Below, piece by piece: positions 1 through 8,405 of a DNA stretch of 64,000 bases. Numbering within the stretch: position 1 is the first letter of the stretch; each line of letters opens with the position of its first letter. The notes beneath the pieces are model-generated. The model was not told the DNA's origin. It ran no database searches and worked only from the letters and a program-made list of their open reading frames with translations. The stretch is taken from NCBI RefSeq assembly GCF_029433445.1, contig NZ_JAQTIC010000002.1:245717-309716 (forward strand), read 5' to 3'. The position numbers were made by a program, and so were the translations under genes. The stretch is from Lactobacillus sp. ESL0701 (lineage in GTDB: Bacteria; Bacillota; Bacilli; Lactobacillales; Lactobacillaceae).

Positions 1-1
1 T

Positions 2-2077
2 TCTGATCCTTATCAGCACATCATTATGTGGCTTAGTCCTCTAGGAACAGCGATTTTACTCTTGAGTATCGGCTTTTATTTTCCCAAGCCAATTGTTTCC
101 TATTGGGTCATGCTATTGATGGACTTTGCCAATACCTGCCTATTATTTGCTAATATCCTCTATTATCGTGAATTTTCAGATTTTATTACAGTTAAGACAA
201 TTGCTAACGCGGGAAAAGTTGCCCCAGGCTTAGGCAAAAGCGCAGTTTCACTATTACAACCGTCAGATATTCTGCTCTGGCTGGATCTAATTTTGATCAT
301 TGCCCTATTAGTGACACATAAATTAAAAATCGATCAAAAGTCCTATGGACTCTTAACGCCGTTTACCATTACCTCATTCGGCTTTTTTGTTTTAGCATTA
401 AATATTTTTCTAGCCGAATCTTCTAGACCACGGCTTTTAAGAAACACCTTTGACCGAGCTTATGTTGTTAAATACCTTGGTATTGATACATATACGGTTT
501 ACGACGGTATTAAAAATGAGCAAACCGAGCAAGTCAACCGCAATGCCAATGCTGCTGATTTGAATAAAATTCTGAACTTTACCACGAAAAACAAGATACC
601 TGCTAATGCCAATTATTTTGGCAAAGAAAAAGGCAAAAACATCATTGTTATCCATCTTGAAAGTTTCCAGCAATTTTTAATCGGATTAAAGGTCAATGGT
701 AAAGAAGTAACACCCTTTTTAAATTCAATCTATCATGACAAGCATACCATCAGCTTTGATAACTTTTACCACCAAGTTGGCATTGGTCGCACTAGTGATG
801 CCGAAAACATGCTGGAAACTGGTACTTACGGCATTGCTGACGGGTCACTTTTTACCGCTCTTGGCGGCTCCAATACCTTCCAAGCTGCCCCACAAATTTT
901 ACATGAACATGGCAACTACACTTCTGCCGTGTTCCATGGTAATGTCGGTACTTTTTGGAATCGTGACGAAGTCTATAAGAATATGGGCTACAATTACTTC
1001 TTCGATCAAAATTATTTCAGTACTGATAAGGATGATAAAAAGGAATATGGTGTCAAAGATAAGCTGCTTTTTGCCGAAAGCATCAAGTATTTAGAACGTA
1101 TGCAGCAGCCCTTCTACACCAAGTTCATTACGGTAACTAATCACACACCGTTCTCAATGGATGACCAGGATCTTGATCCCCATTTTCAAACCACTGATAC
1201 CAGCGACAAAACCATCAATAATTATTTTGAAACTGCCCATTATCTAGATGAGTCTATCCGCGAATTCTTTGCTTACCTGAAAAAGTCCGGCTTGGCAAAG
1301 AATACAATGGTGATTATCTACGGGGACCACTACGGTTTAACAAATTCTGAAAACCAAACTTTGGCACCAATTGTCGGCGAAAGTTCTGACACCTGGAGCA
1401 GTTATAATGATACGCAAATGCAGCGGGTCCCCTTCATGATTCACGCACCTAATCTAAAAGGCAAAATCAACCACGAAGTCGCCGGTGAAATTGACGTTTT
1501 GCCGACTTTGATGCACCTGTTGGGCATTAGCAACAAGCATTACGTGCAATTCGGCAGTGACTTATTATCAAAGCAGTACCGCCCATGGATTGTCTTTCGT
1601 AACGGTACCATTGTCAGTCAAAAATACGTGATTATTGGTGCTAAAGGTAAAAAGGGTTTAGTTTATGACCGAAAAACTGGTAAGCAAATTATTAACTTTA
1701 CCAAGCAGGAAAAAGAAGAAATAGCTAGTCTTGCCCAAAAGGCAAAGCAATCTTTAAAATATTCTGATTTACTCAATAACCATAATTTGTTGCGTTTTTA
1801 CACGCCAAAAGGCTTTAAACCAGTCAATCCCAACCAGTTTGATTATCTAACTAATTTTCAACAAATGGAAAAAATTCAAAATAAATTGAAGAAAAAGTCA
1901 ACGGCACTGATTAATGTCCATCATGGCTCAACGACAAAACTTTACAAAACCGATGCGCCAGAACTAAAAGGACGCGAGGAAGAAATTACCGAAATTCCAG
2001 AATCTGTCCGTGGTAACCATCTGACAGAAAAGAAAAATAAATCTAGTAAAAACAAGAAAAAGGCATATAATAAATAA
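2..2077 (+). CDS. ltaS: Lipoteichoic acid synthase family protein (5' end outside window)
   Basis: Membrane enzyme that polymerises glycerol phosphate from phosphatidylglycerol onto a glycolipid anchor to make lipoteichoic acid. The reading frame is open to the left edge and the first in-frame ATG (position 26) sits inside a transmembrane segment, so the true start lies upstream. What remains is membrane helices, then an extracellular sulfatase-fold domain. Numbering from that ATG, the catalytic signature is visible: IHLESF with metal-binding Glu212, GRTSDAEN with the nucleophile Thr256, and YGDHYG with Asp434/His435, matching E255/T300/D475/H476 of S. aureus LtaS. The C-terminus is long and lysine-rich. 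The gene ends 34 bases before an SPFH protein with its own ribosome binding site. A paralogue such as an LTA primase is possible, but the family is certain. Confidence 0.93.
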   Translation, partial: SDPYQHIIMWLSPLGTAILLLSIGFYFPKPIVSYWVMLLMDFANTCLLFANILYYREFSDFITVKTIANAGKVAPGLGKSAVSLLQPSDILLWLDLILIIALLVTHKLKIDQKSYGLLTPFTITSFGFFVLALNIFLAESSRPRLLRNTFDRAYVVKYLGIDTYTVYDGIKNEQTEQVNRNANAADLNKILNFTTKNKIPANANYFGKEKGKNIIVIHLESFQQFLIGLKVNGKEVTPFLNSIYHDKHTISFDNFYHQVGIGRTSDAENMLETGTYGIADGSLFTALGGSNTFQAAPQILHEHGNYTSAVFHGNVGTFWNRDEVYKNMGYNYFFDQNYFSTDKDDKKEYGVKDKLLFAESIKYLERMQQPFYTKFITVTNHTPFSMDDQDLDPHFQTTDTSDKTINNYFETAHYLDESIREFFAYLKKSGLAKNTMVIIYGDHYGLTNSENQTLAPIVGESSDTWSSYNDTQMQRVPFMIHAPNLKGKINHEVAGEIDVLPTLMHLLGISNKHYVQFGSDLLSKQYRPWIVFRNGTIVSQKYVIIGAKGKKGLVYDRKTGKQIINFTKQEKEEIASLAQKAKQSLKYSDLLNNHNLLRFYTPKGFKPVNPNQFDYLTNFQQMEKIQNKLKKKSTALINVHHGSTTKLYKTDAPELKGREEEITEIPESVRGNHLTEKKNKSSKNKKKAYNK

Positions 2078-2111
2078 TTATTTATATCTAATATAGAAAG
2101 GAAAAGCCAAA

Positions 2112-2972
2112 ATGTTTTTACTAATTATTCTTATTATCCTAATTGCATTTTTTATCGCGGGCTGCCGGGTCGTTCCACAAAATAATGAAGGTTTAATTGA
2201 AACTTTAGGTAAGTATTCTAAAACTGTTAAAGCCGGTTTTGTTTTTATTATTCCCTTTATTCAAAAAATACGGCGCGTTTCTTTAGCAATGTTTCCCGCA
2301 GAAATTTCCAAATATTCAATTATTACCAAAGACAACGCCGAAATCACAACTAGCTTAACTTTAAACTATTTGGTAACTGATTCTTACAAATACTTTTACA
2401 ACAACACAGACTCGGTTAAATCCATGGTTGAATTAATTCGCGGTCATTTACGCGATATTATTGGTCGAATGGACCTAAACGAGGCATTGGGCTCAACAAG
2501 TAAAATTAATACGCAATTATCCGAAGCAATTGGCGATTTAACAGATATCTATGGCATTCGCGTTGTCCGGGTTAACATTGATGAACTGCTGCCAAGTCCC
2601 GAAATTCAAAAAGCAATGGACAAACAACTAACTGCTGACCGTGAAAAAATTGCGGCAATTGAAAAAGCTGAAGGTGAAGCCAAAAATATTGAATTAACAA
2701 CTAAAGCTAAAAATGATGCTTTAATTGCAACTGCTAAGGCTAACGCCGAAGCTATCAAAACTAAAGCTGACGCTGAAGCATACCGCATTAATCAATTACA
2801 AACCAGTCTTGCTAATGCTAGTGAAGGCTACTTTAGAAATCAAAGCTTGGACAGTTTCAATCAGTTAGCCGCTGGACCAGATAATTTGATTGTCGTAAGT
2901 AAAGATGACATGACTAATTTAAGTGAATTGCCGGCAGCTGCTAAAGTGTGGCACCAAGCCGAAGGAAAATAA
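2112..2972 (+). CDS. SPFH/band 7 (stomatin-prohibitin-like) membrane protein
   Basis: Membrane-anchored scaffolding protein of the SPFH family, which organises membrane microdomains or regulates membrane proteases; the exact partner is unknown. Residues 1-16 form one hydrophobic anchor, followed by VVPQNNEGLIETLGKY, the usual start of the band 7 domain. This runs to about residue 170 (DELLPSPEIQKAMDKQ). An Ala/Lys/Glu-rich coiled coil (about 175-230, KAKNDALIATAKANAEAIK) follows and then a short tail. The length of 286 residues is normal for the QmcA/stomatin type. A ribosome binding site GAAAGGA precedes the ATG. It may be cotranscribed with ltaS; a hairpin at 2991-3015 ends the unit. Confidence 0.9.
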   Translation: MFLLIILIILIAFFIAGCRVVPQNNEGLIETLGKYSKTVKAGFVFIIPFIQKIRRVSLAMFPAEISKYSIITKDNAEITTSLTLNYLVTDSYKYFYNNTDSVKSMVELIRGHLRDIIGRMDLNEALGSTSKINTQLSEAIGDLTDIYGIRVVRVNIDELLPSPEIQKAMDKQLTADREKIAAIEKAEGEAKNIELTTKAKNDALIATAKANAEAIKTKADAEAYRINQLQTSLANASEGYFRNQSLDSFNQLAAGPDNLIVVSKDDMTNLSELPAAAKVWHQAEGK

Positions 2973-2990
2973 TTTTATTGCTAAAAACAA

Positions 2991-3015
2991 AGAGCACTTC
3001 ATTTTGAAGTGCTCT
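2991..3015. terminator. Bidirectional intrinsic terminator
   Basis: A perfect 10-bp stem (AGAGCACTTC / GAAGTGCTCT) with a 5-base loop is followed by T5 on the plus strand and, less cleanly, by T-rich sequence on the minus strand. It lies between the convergent SPFH and histidine kinase genes and probably serves both. Confidence 0.85.
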
Positions 3016-3026
3016 TTTTCTATCTA

Positions 3027-4478
3027 TTATTTACTTAAATATTGTTCATAACCCTGATCATAAATGGTAATTGTAAACTCCGCACCTTGCCCAATTTCAG
3101 AAGTTACTTCTACTTTACCACCATGCTGCTTAACAAGTGATGATACAATCGCTAGTCCTAACCCAGACTCACCTGTTCCTAGCCGCGCTCTTGATGGATC
3201 AGCTTTAAAGAAGCGCTCAAAAATATACTTCATTTGCTTCTTGCTCATCCCAATGCCGTCATCCTTGACAATGACTTGCGTGCCGTGGGTTATTCTGCGA
3301 CCACTAATCAAAATATGACCATTAGTAGTAAATTGAATGGCATTCTGAACCAAGTTAACAATAATTTGCGTTAATCGGTCACGATCAGCATAAATTGGCA
3401 ATTCATCCGGCACCTTTAATTCGAGTTGATCATTAGCCTTATCGGCATTTTGCCTTAATTGAATTGCAACATCTTCTAAAATCTTCTTGGCATTAAATTT
3501 TGTTTTACTCAAATTTATCTGATTATTACGAATCTTTTCGTAATCCAAATTTTCATTAACTAAGCGAATTAAGCGTTTAGTTTCACGGCGCATTAAGTCA
3601 ATTGACTTTGGCTTGGATTCTTCTGGAATGGCATCATATTGCAAGCCCTCAAGAATACCATTAATTGTCGTTAACGGCGTCCGCATTTCATGTGCTGCAT
3701 CAGCCATAAATTGGTCGCGCCGCTTTTCCTGCGTTTTAACTTCTTGGTCATATTTCTTTAACGCCTGTACCATTTTGTTAAAACTAGCAGCCAACTGGTC
3801 AATCTCATCATTACCTTTATATTCAATCTGAACATCAAAATTGCCAGACTGTACTTTTTTAGTTGCTCGTGAAAGCCGATTGATCTTATTAGTTGAATAA
3901 TAACTTAAAATGATGCTCATAACTAACCCAACAAGTAAGGCAATAATTAAAGCATTAATCAAATTATGCTTGGCAGTTTCAATTGGACGTTCAACATCCT
4001 TTACAAGCGATCCTACCCAAATTGCACCAATAATCTTATGACCGCTCATCCATGGCACAATTACTCCCGTGTACGGATTTTTTGTATGGTGCAAGTATGA
4101 CTTACTTTCATTATTGTTTCTAATATGGATTTCTCTGCCGCTACTTAAAACAGCAAACACATTCCTCTTTAAGCGTAATAAGCGCCGACTTTTAGGATAG
4201 ATTTGTACTCCCTGATTGTTAAAAATATGCAAATGTAGGTCATCACCACGCAAAACAAATTGTAACTTATCCAAAAATTCAGAATTAAGCATAACTGTAC
4301 CATTCTTTTGGTCACTAGCAGCTAAGTCACCTAATGATGATGCATAATCTTCCATCCGTTGGTAATTTTGCTCATAAGACTGCGTTGTTACCGACTTAAT
4401 CTCAGCATAACCAATAATTGACACCGTCGTAATAATGATTAGTAAAAAACTAAGTAAATGCTGGTAAATTGACTTCAT
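3027..4478 (-). CDS. Sensor histidine kinase (HAMP/HisKA/HATPase)
   Basis: Membrane sensor kinase that phosphorylates the response regulator encoded just upstream. Order: TM1 (about 9-25), an extracellular sensor segment of about 140 residues, TM2 (about 172-192), HAMP (about 195-245), HisKA with the phosphoaccepting His263 in AAHEMRTPL, and an HATPase domain with N box (LVQNAIQF), G1 (VKDDGIGM) and G2 (GESGLGLAIV). The start codon overlaps the regulator's stop (ATGA), so the two are translationally coupled. The signal is not evident from the sequence. The architecture resembles PhoR/BaeS-type kinases; a closer assignment needs alignment. Confidence 0.93.
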   Translation of the reverse strand: MKSIYQHLLSFLLIIITTVSIIGYAEIKSVTTQSYEQNYQRMEDYASSLGDLAASDQKNGTVMLNSEFLDKLQFVLRGDDLHLHIFNNQGVQIYPKSRRLLRLKRNVFAVLSSGREIHIRNNNESKSYLHHTKNPYTGVIVPWMSGHKIIGAIWVGSLVKDVERPIETAKHNLINALIIALLVGLVMSIILSYYSTNKINRLSRATKKVQSGNFDVQIEYKGNDEIDQLAASFNKMVQALKKYDQEVKTQEKRRDQFMADAAHEMRTPLTTINGILEGLQYDAIPEESKPKSIDLMRRETKRLIRLVNENLDYEKIRNNQINLSKTKFNAKKILEDVAIQLRQNADKANDQLELKVPDELPIYADRDRLTQIIVNLVQNAIQFTTNGHILISGRRITHGTQVIVKDDGIGMSKKQMKYIFERFFKADPSRARLGTGESGLGLAIVSSLVKQHGGKVEVTSEIGQGAEFTITIYDQGYEQYLSK

Positions 4479-5206
4479 TTGTTGACCCGCTCATCATCAA
4501 ACTTATAACCAACACCCCAAACGGTTTGAATTACATCAGCACCAACTTTTTCTAATTTTTGTCGCAGCTTTTTAATATGGGCATCAACTGTGCGTTCTTC
4601 ACCAAAATAATCATACCCCCAAACTGCTTCAAGTAATTGACCACGAGAAAAAACCTGCTTGGGCTTTTGCGCCATTGTATAAAGTAAGTCAAATTCTTTT
4701 GGAGTAATATTAGCTACCTTCTTATTATCAAACAATACTTCACGCCGCGCCTTAGAAATTTTGACATGAGTAGTATTTACGTCAAAACTATTAGTCGATT
4801 GCGCCATCTCAGACTTGTTTTGGTTATCTTCAATCATAATTCGCCGATGCAGAGCCTTAATTCGTGCAATTAAAGCTAGCGGGCTAAATGGTTTAGAAAC
4901 ATAATCATCAGCACCAACGCCTAATCCCAAAATCTGGTCAGCCTCACTATCACGCGCCGTTAACATGATTATTGGTACACTTGGTGACAACGCACGGATT
5001 TCTTTAGCAACCTGAATGCCATCCTTTTTAGGTAAATTAAGATCCAAAGTAATTAGATCATACTCATCAGGATGCTTTTTAAACATTTCAACGGCTTGTA
5101 TACCATCGACTGCAACATCTTGTGTCCAGCCTTCTTTAGCAAAAAACATCCCCATCATCTCGGCAACAGAGTTATCATCTTCAACCATCAAAATTTTCAG
5201 TTTCAT
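4475..5206 (-). CDS. OmpR/PhoB-family response regulator
   Basis: DNA-binding response regulator of the adjacent kinase. The receiver domain (about 4-118) carries the acidic pair in VEDDNS, the phosphorylatable Asp55 in LITLDLNLP, Thr in MLTARD and Lys in VSKPFSP. An unusually polar linker of about 30 residues (NQNKSEMAQSTNS) precedes the winged-helix effector domain (about 155-238, with RTVDAHIKKLRQKL). It overlaps the histidine kinase gene by 4 bases at one end and a small membrane protein gene by 4 bases at the other. This gives a tight three-gene unit in which the regulator may control the membrane protein or the unit itself. Confidence 0.94.
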   Translation of the reverse strand: MKLKILMVEDDNSVAEMMGMFFAKEGWTQDVAVDGIQAVEMFKKHPDEYDLITLDLNLPKKDGIQVAKEIRALSPSVPIIMLTARDSEADQILGLGVGADDYVSKPFSPLALIARIKALHRRIMIEDNQNKSEMAQSTNSFDVNTTHVKISKARREVLFDNKKVANITPKEFDLLYTMAQKPKQVFSRGQLLEAVWGYDYFGEERTVDAHIKKLRQKLEKVGADVIQTVWGVGYKFDDERVNK

Positions 5207-5598
5207 TTTCGATCCCTAAACCCTTTAGTTCTTTCATGCTTAACCTTATCTGGATCAACATAATCTGACGGCAATTCATTGCGCTTAAGTAAAAACTGTT
5301 TCAAACTTTTTTCGGTAGCAATAATTGGAAACAAGATAAAGAAGTAAAACGTCAATAGCCAAATCAAAAAATACCGATCCCACTTTAATAGGTGAATGCC
5401 AACACCCAATAGCAATTGCAGTAAGCCAAACAAGGCAAAATACAGACTTGCCTTGTTTTGGGCAAAAGCAAAGCTACTCTGATTAACCTGCGCTAAATAT
5501 GACAAATAACCATAAAGTGGGTTAGCTTTTTTAGCCGGTTTAATTAACCAAATAAGTCCGATGGCAAGCAAAATTGCGCCACAAGCAATATATATCAT
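5203..5598 (-). CDS. Small SdpI-like multi-pass membrane protein
   Basis: 131-residue membrane protein with three hydrophobic segments (about 2-20, 52-70, 74-92) and a charged C-terminus. The sequence NPLYGYLSYLAQVNQ after the first helix resembles the N-P-x-x-G-Y motif of the SdpI/YhfL family, whose founding member gives immunity to the SdpC toxin in Bacillus. Assignment by this motif only. Its stop overlaps the ATG of the response regulator gene, so the three genes form one operon. It starts 33 bases after the manA stop and may be read from the manA promoter. Immunity or envelope-stress sensing is inference from the company it keeps. Confidence 0.6.
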   Translation of the reverse strand: MIYIACGAILLAIGLIWLIKPAKKANPLYGYLSYLAQVNQSSFAFAQNKASLYFALFGLLQLLLGVGIHLLKWDRYFLIWLLTFYFFILFPIIATEKSLKQFLLKRNELPSDYVDPDKVKHERTKGFRDRK

Positions 5599-5631
5599 TC
5601 TACTTATTTTCCTTTTTATCGTATTTTAATT

Positions 5632-6594
5632 CTACTTTGCTGGAGCAGACATCACTATTTTCATTTTACCAATGAATGAAAATTCTTTCATCTGATTAGG
5701 AATAATGAAATTAGTGCCGACTTTGAGTGCATAGCTTTGCTCACCAACTTGCAATTGACCAGAACCAGCAATTATCGAAGCTAACAAGTATGGGTGACTA
5801 TTTAAGCTAGTTTGCCATTGCCCTTCTAAATCTATCTGCCATAGGTAAAAATGCGGCGAAAGCGGTGGCTCGACTAAAGTCTTAATCGTAGCATCCTGCT
5901 CGTTAGTTATTTGAACTGAAACTTGCGGATCAACATGCGGCACGGTAGTAACATCAATTGACTTTTGGGTATGCAATTGCCGCGTCTTTCCCGTCTTTTC
6001 ATCAACACGGTCATAATCATATAGGCGATAGGTAACATCACTTGACTGCTGAGTTTCAATTACCATGATACCCTTAGTTAAAGCATGAATTGTCCCTGCT
6101 GGAACATAGAAAAAGTCACCAGCTTTAACCGGTACTTTACGTAGCAATTTGTCCCATTGACCTTGATGTATCATATCTGCTAGTTCTTGTCGCGTCTTGG
6201 CAGTATGACCATAGATCAAATATGAACCAGGATCAGCTTGCAAGACATACCAACTCTCAGTTTTCCCACTGTCATGCTCCACTTTTTTAGCATATCCATC
6301 ATCTGGATGTACTTGAACTGACAAATTATCATTGGCATCTAAAAATTTGACTAATAGTGGAAATTCTTTTTCTTCAGGATTACCAAAAAGTTCGGGATGC
6401 TCCTGATATACTTGTCGCAAGGTTTGCCCCTTTAATGCGCCTTGACTAACCAGTGATGCATCATCTTTATAACCAGAAATAATCCACGCTTCGCCAACTT
6501 TGCCAGTAGGAATATCGTAATTAAAAATTGTTTGTAATTTGCACCCACCCCAAATTTTGGGTCTGAAATACGGCGTTAAAAATATTGGTTCCAC
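5632..6594 (-). CDS. manA: Mannose-6-phosphate isomerase, class I
   Basis: Interconverts mannose 6-phosphate and fructose 6-phosphate in the cytoplasm, feeding mannose into glycolysis and supplying GDP-mannose routes. Cupin metal-ligand motifs are visible: QVHPDD (His96), the Glu113 region in GKTESWYVL, and AGTIHAL (His170), using the start chosen here. The usual start-proximal motif RPKIWGG is present. I chose the GTG at 6594 rather than the GTG three codons upstream (6603). An 8-base perfect Shine-Dalgarno (GAGGTGAT) lies 4 bases before it and overlaps the upstream codon, and the resulting N-terminus MEPIFL fits the family. Length 320 residues is normal for the short class I type of Gram-positives. 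Confidence 0.93.
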   Translation of the reverse strand: MEPIFLTPYFRPKIWGGCKLQTIFNYDIPTGKVGEAWIISGYKDDASLVSQGALKGQTLRQVYQEHPELFGNPEEKEFPLLVKFLDANDNLSVQVHPDDGYAKKVEHDSGKTESWYVLQADPGSYLIYGHTAKTRQELADMIHQGQWDKLLRKVPVKAGDFFYVPAGTIHALTKGIMVIETQQSSDVTYRLYDYDRVDEKTGKTRQLHTQKSIDVTTVPHVDPQVSVQITNEQDATIKTLVEPPLSPHFYLWQIDLEGQWQTSLNSHPYLLASIIAGSGQLQVGEQSYALKVGTNFIIPNQMKEFSFIGKMKIVMSAPAK

Positions 6595-6598
6595 TCTA

Positions 6599-6606
6599 AT
6601 CACCTC
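6599..6606 (-). promoter_or_regulatory. manA ribosome binding site that decides the start
   Basis: GAGGTGAT on the minus strand is fully complementary to the 3' end of 16S rRNA and sits correctly before the GTG at 6594. The alternative GTG at 6603 lies inside this element. Confidence 0.75.
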
Positions 6607-6667
6607 ATGTTTAGTTTAAACTTTTATCTGATAAAAAAGGAGTAGTTTTTAGTGAATCTTTATCATC

Positions 6668-6699
6668 TTATGCCTTATTATAAAGACTTTTTGGCATAA
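6668..6699 (-). promoter_or_regulatory. Candidate manA promoter region with flanking inverted repeat
   Basis: A TATAAT box (minus strand, 6682-6677) is bracketed by a perfect 7-bp inverted repeat, TTATGCC (6668-6674) and GGCATAA (6693-6699). The -35 is not convincing. The arrangement would suit an operator. The rest of 6700-6876 is AT-rich with nothing I can name. Confidence 0.3.
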
Positions 6700-6876
6700 A
6701 ACCGAATTAATTTATGGTTTTTTACTATCCGATATTAATTAACAATTAGCATTAGTAAATTATTTTGTAGTTCCACAAGTCTAATTCAGTCTTTGTGTAG
6801 ACTTATAGATATATTAGTTTTAAAATAGATGCTTAGATAACTATTAAGTTAAAACCAGTTGCATAAGGAGACTAAA

Positions 6877-7235
6877 ATGAAGAAAGAAAAACTAATAGTA
6901 TAGTCGGATTATTGGTAATTGCTATAGGAGTAGGCATAACAAATACTAACGTTTCTGCACATAGTTTTATATGGTGGTGCAAACCACGTGAAGTTAAAGT
7001 TGTTAAGCCCGTACAAATTAGCGAAATCAAAAAAGGTATGCCATTATCTAAGTCACGCTGTATAGGACACAAAGTGCTTGAGAAAGGCACACAACTTAAA
7101 ATTCAGCATGCAGCCAGTTATATATGGATTGTTCAGAAAAAAGGATTGGCTAATGACTATTTTAAAACTGATCGTCACAAGTATTTCTGGGTGGCAGGCA
7201 ATTATCCTAAGCATTGGTATAAATTAATTAAATAA
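6877..7235 (+). pseudogene. Small secreted protein gene with a 5' frameshift in an A-run
   Basis: A good ribosome binding site (AAGGAG, 6865-6870) leads into ATG at 6877, but this frame stops after 8 codons. If the A5 run at 6887-6891 had one more A, translation would run on as MKKEKTNSIVGLLVIAIGVG, a clear signal peptide, into a 107-codon frame open from 6912 (TTG) to 7235. The mature part is basic and rich in Trp and Tyr (SFIWWCKPRE, SYIWIVQKKG, HKYFWVAGNYPKHWYKL), faintly like a SLAP-type wall module. Function unknown. Either the gene is broken, the base is a sequencing error, or the run is phase-variable. A start at TTG 6912 would leave no usable Shine-Dalgarno. Confidence 0.6.
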
Positions 7236-7247
7236 AGAAGAGGTAGT

Positions 7248-7421
7248 ATGAAAGGATTTTTTTCAGGAATTTGGACAATATTAGGTCTATTTTCTTTATG
7301 GATTATTTACGATATTTTTTCAATCAATTGGATTCATGTAATAGAGTTTGTGGTTGTTGCTTTTATTCTTGTCTGCATAATAGACCATCACCGCGATAAG
7401 AAATTCAACGAAAAATACTAG
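7248..7421 (+). CDS. Small two-helix membrane protein
   Basis: 57-residue protein with two hydrophobic segments, about residues 3-22 (GIWTILGLFSLWIIYDIF) and 28-44 (VIEFVVVAFILVCII), then a basic, histidine-containing tail (DHHRDKKFNEKY). AGAGG upstream of the ATG is a plausible ribosome binding site. It starts 12 bases after the preceding frameshifted gene, so the two probably shared a transcript. I do not recognise the family. Small membrane proteins of this shape occur among phage morons and bacteriocin-immunity genes, but nothing here decides it. Confidence 0.55.
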   Translation: MKGFFSGIWTILGLFSLWIIYDIFSINWIHVIEFVVVAFILVCIIDHHRDKKFNEKY

Positions 7422-7482
7422 TTCTAACCATGTCCACCAAGCCAGTGACTACAAACCTATGGCAATTTTAGGAGAAAAATTT

Positions 7483-8076
7483 ATGAAAACTAAGAAAATT
7501 TTATTTACAGGAATTGCTGCTGTTTCACTTTTAGGTGTATCAGTACCAATTGCTGCCAGTGAAGCTGCTACAAGCGTACAAGCTGCTACAACTCAAAAGC
7601 TAAGTAAGAAAGCCTATATCTATAATGTTTATGGCAAAAAGACAACGAAAATGCCTCTTGCAAAAGGAATAACTATTAAAGTATTAAGTACAAAAAAGAT
7701 TAAAGGTAAAAAATACTACCGAATCGGTAAAAATAAATACATCAAGTTCAATTGTGTTGCTAAGGAAGCTACATCCACAGCAGGAGAAAATCAAGTAACT
7801 CCTCCTTCAACTCCGTGGACATCTCAACACTTAGTTGACAATAAAGGCTGGTCATTAACCGAACAGATGTATAAAGCTGAAGAAATGACAGGCGAGCAGA
7901 GACAAGATGCTGAAAACGAAATCGCTGCTGAACTTAATATGTACTATGTTAAGCAATTAAAAACTTCGAATAACAGTAAAGATATGCAGGAAGAAATGCT
8001 TCAATTCCATAATGCAATACTTAAGCAATTAAAGGTTAAGCAAGATACTGAAAATTGGATTGAACAAGGGCGGTAA
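7483..8076 (+). CDS. Secreted protein with one SLAP-like wall-binding module
   Basis: 197-residue exported protein. The start at 7483 is chosen because AGGAG (7470-7474) precedes it by 8 bases, giving MKTKKILFTGIAAVSLLGVS, a standard signal peptide with cleavage likely after SVQAA. A single SLAP-like module follows (about 40-90: KKAYIYNVYGKK, then KKYYRIGKNKYIKF), the unit that binds lactobacillar S-layer or wall polymer. The C-terminal 100 residues are charged and helical (AEEMTGEQRQDAENEIAAEL). The partner of the helical part is unknown. It lies directly left of an integrase relic, so it may be cargo of an earlier element at the ssrA site. Confidence 0.65.
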   Translation: MKTKKILFTGIAAVSLLGVSVPIAASEAATSVQAATTQKLSKKAYIYNVYGKKTTKMPLAKGITIKVLSTKKIKGKKYYRIGKNKYIKFNCVAKEATSTAGENQVTPPSTPWTSQHLVDNKGWSLTEQMYKAEEMTGEQRQDAENEIAAELNMYYVKQLKTSNNSKDMQEEMLQFHNAILKQLKVKQDTENWIEQGR

Positions 8077-8094
8077 ATAATTAACTACAAAAAA

Positions 8095-8132
8095 CTCTCA
8101 AGAACACTGCGACCATACATTATTCTTGAGAG
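8095..8132 (-). terminator. Minus-strand intrinsic terminator (relic copy)
   Basis: The 10-bp stem CTCTCAAGAA / TTCTTGAGAG is followed on the minus strand by TTTTTT. It is homologous to the hairpin at 18644-18677 in front of the intact integrase. Confidence 0.6.
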
Positions 8133-8144
8133 TTGTACATACTA

Positions 8145-8190
8145 TAAACAAAAGGCACTGATAATATTTAGTATCGGTGTCTTTTGTTTA
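8145..8190. repeat. Long hairpin upstream of relic integrase start
   Basis: 19-bp arms (8145-8163 and 8172-8190) pair with only two G-U wobbles around an 8-base loop. The same element precedes the intact integrase at 18691-18733 with different wobbles. Confidence 0.6.
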
Positions 8191-8222
8191 CTCAATTTTA
8201 TCATAATAGGAAAGAGTCTGTT

Positions 8223-8258
8223 ATGCCCCATAAAACAAATAACAAATTAAAACAGTAA
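8223..8258 (+). pseudogene. 5' remnant of a second integrase gene
   Basis: An ATG followed by only 11 codons (MPHKTNNKLKQ, then stop) aligns with the first residues of the intact integrase (MPRRTNKQIKEY). Its 130-base upstream region, including two hairpins, is roughly three-quarters identical to 18640-18764. The remaining integrase sequence is gone; within about 80 bases the sequence jumps to the equivalent of what follows the integrase 3' end (the ssrA terminator copy and att core). This is a decayed earlier integrase. Confidence 0.75.
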
Positions 8259-8355
8259 GCAAATATACATCACTATAAATTAAAGGCAAAAGAAAGTTAG
8301 CAACACAATTGATGGTTTATTTTAGTTTTGTCAGTAAAATCACTATTAAAACTAA

Positions 8356-8383
8356 AAGAAGCCTTGATTTATCAAGGCTTCTT
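8356..8383 (-). terminator. Second copy of the ssrA terminator
   Basis: The perfect 13-bp stem AAGAAGCCTTGAT / ATCAAGGCTTCTT has T-rich sequence after it on the minus strand. It is the same hairpin as that following ssrA at 19938-19965 and marks the left flank of the insertion. Confidence 0.7.
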
Positions 8384-8387
8384 ATCT

Positions 8388-8405
8388 ATACAATGGAGAT
8401 GAGGG
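8388..8405. other. Prophage attachment site, distal end
   Basis: The 18-bp sequence ATACAATGGAGATGAGGG is repeated exactly at 19970-19987, where it forms the tmRNA 3' end. The two copies bound the prophage. Similarity extends about 40 bp further left through the terminator hairpin. Sequence to the right diverges from ssrA at once. Confidence 0.85.
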
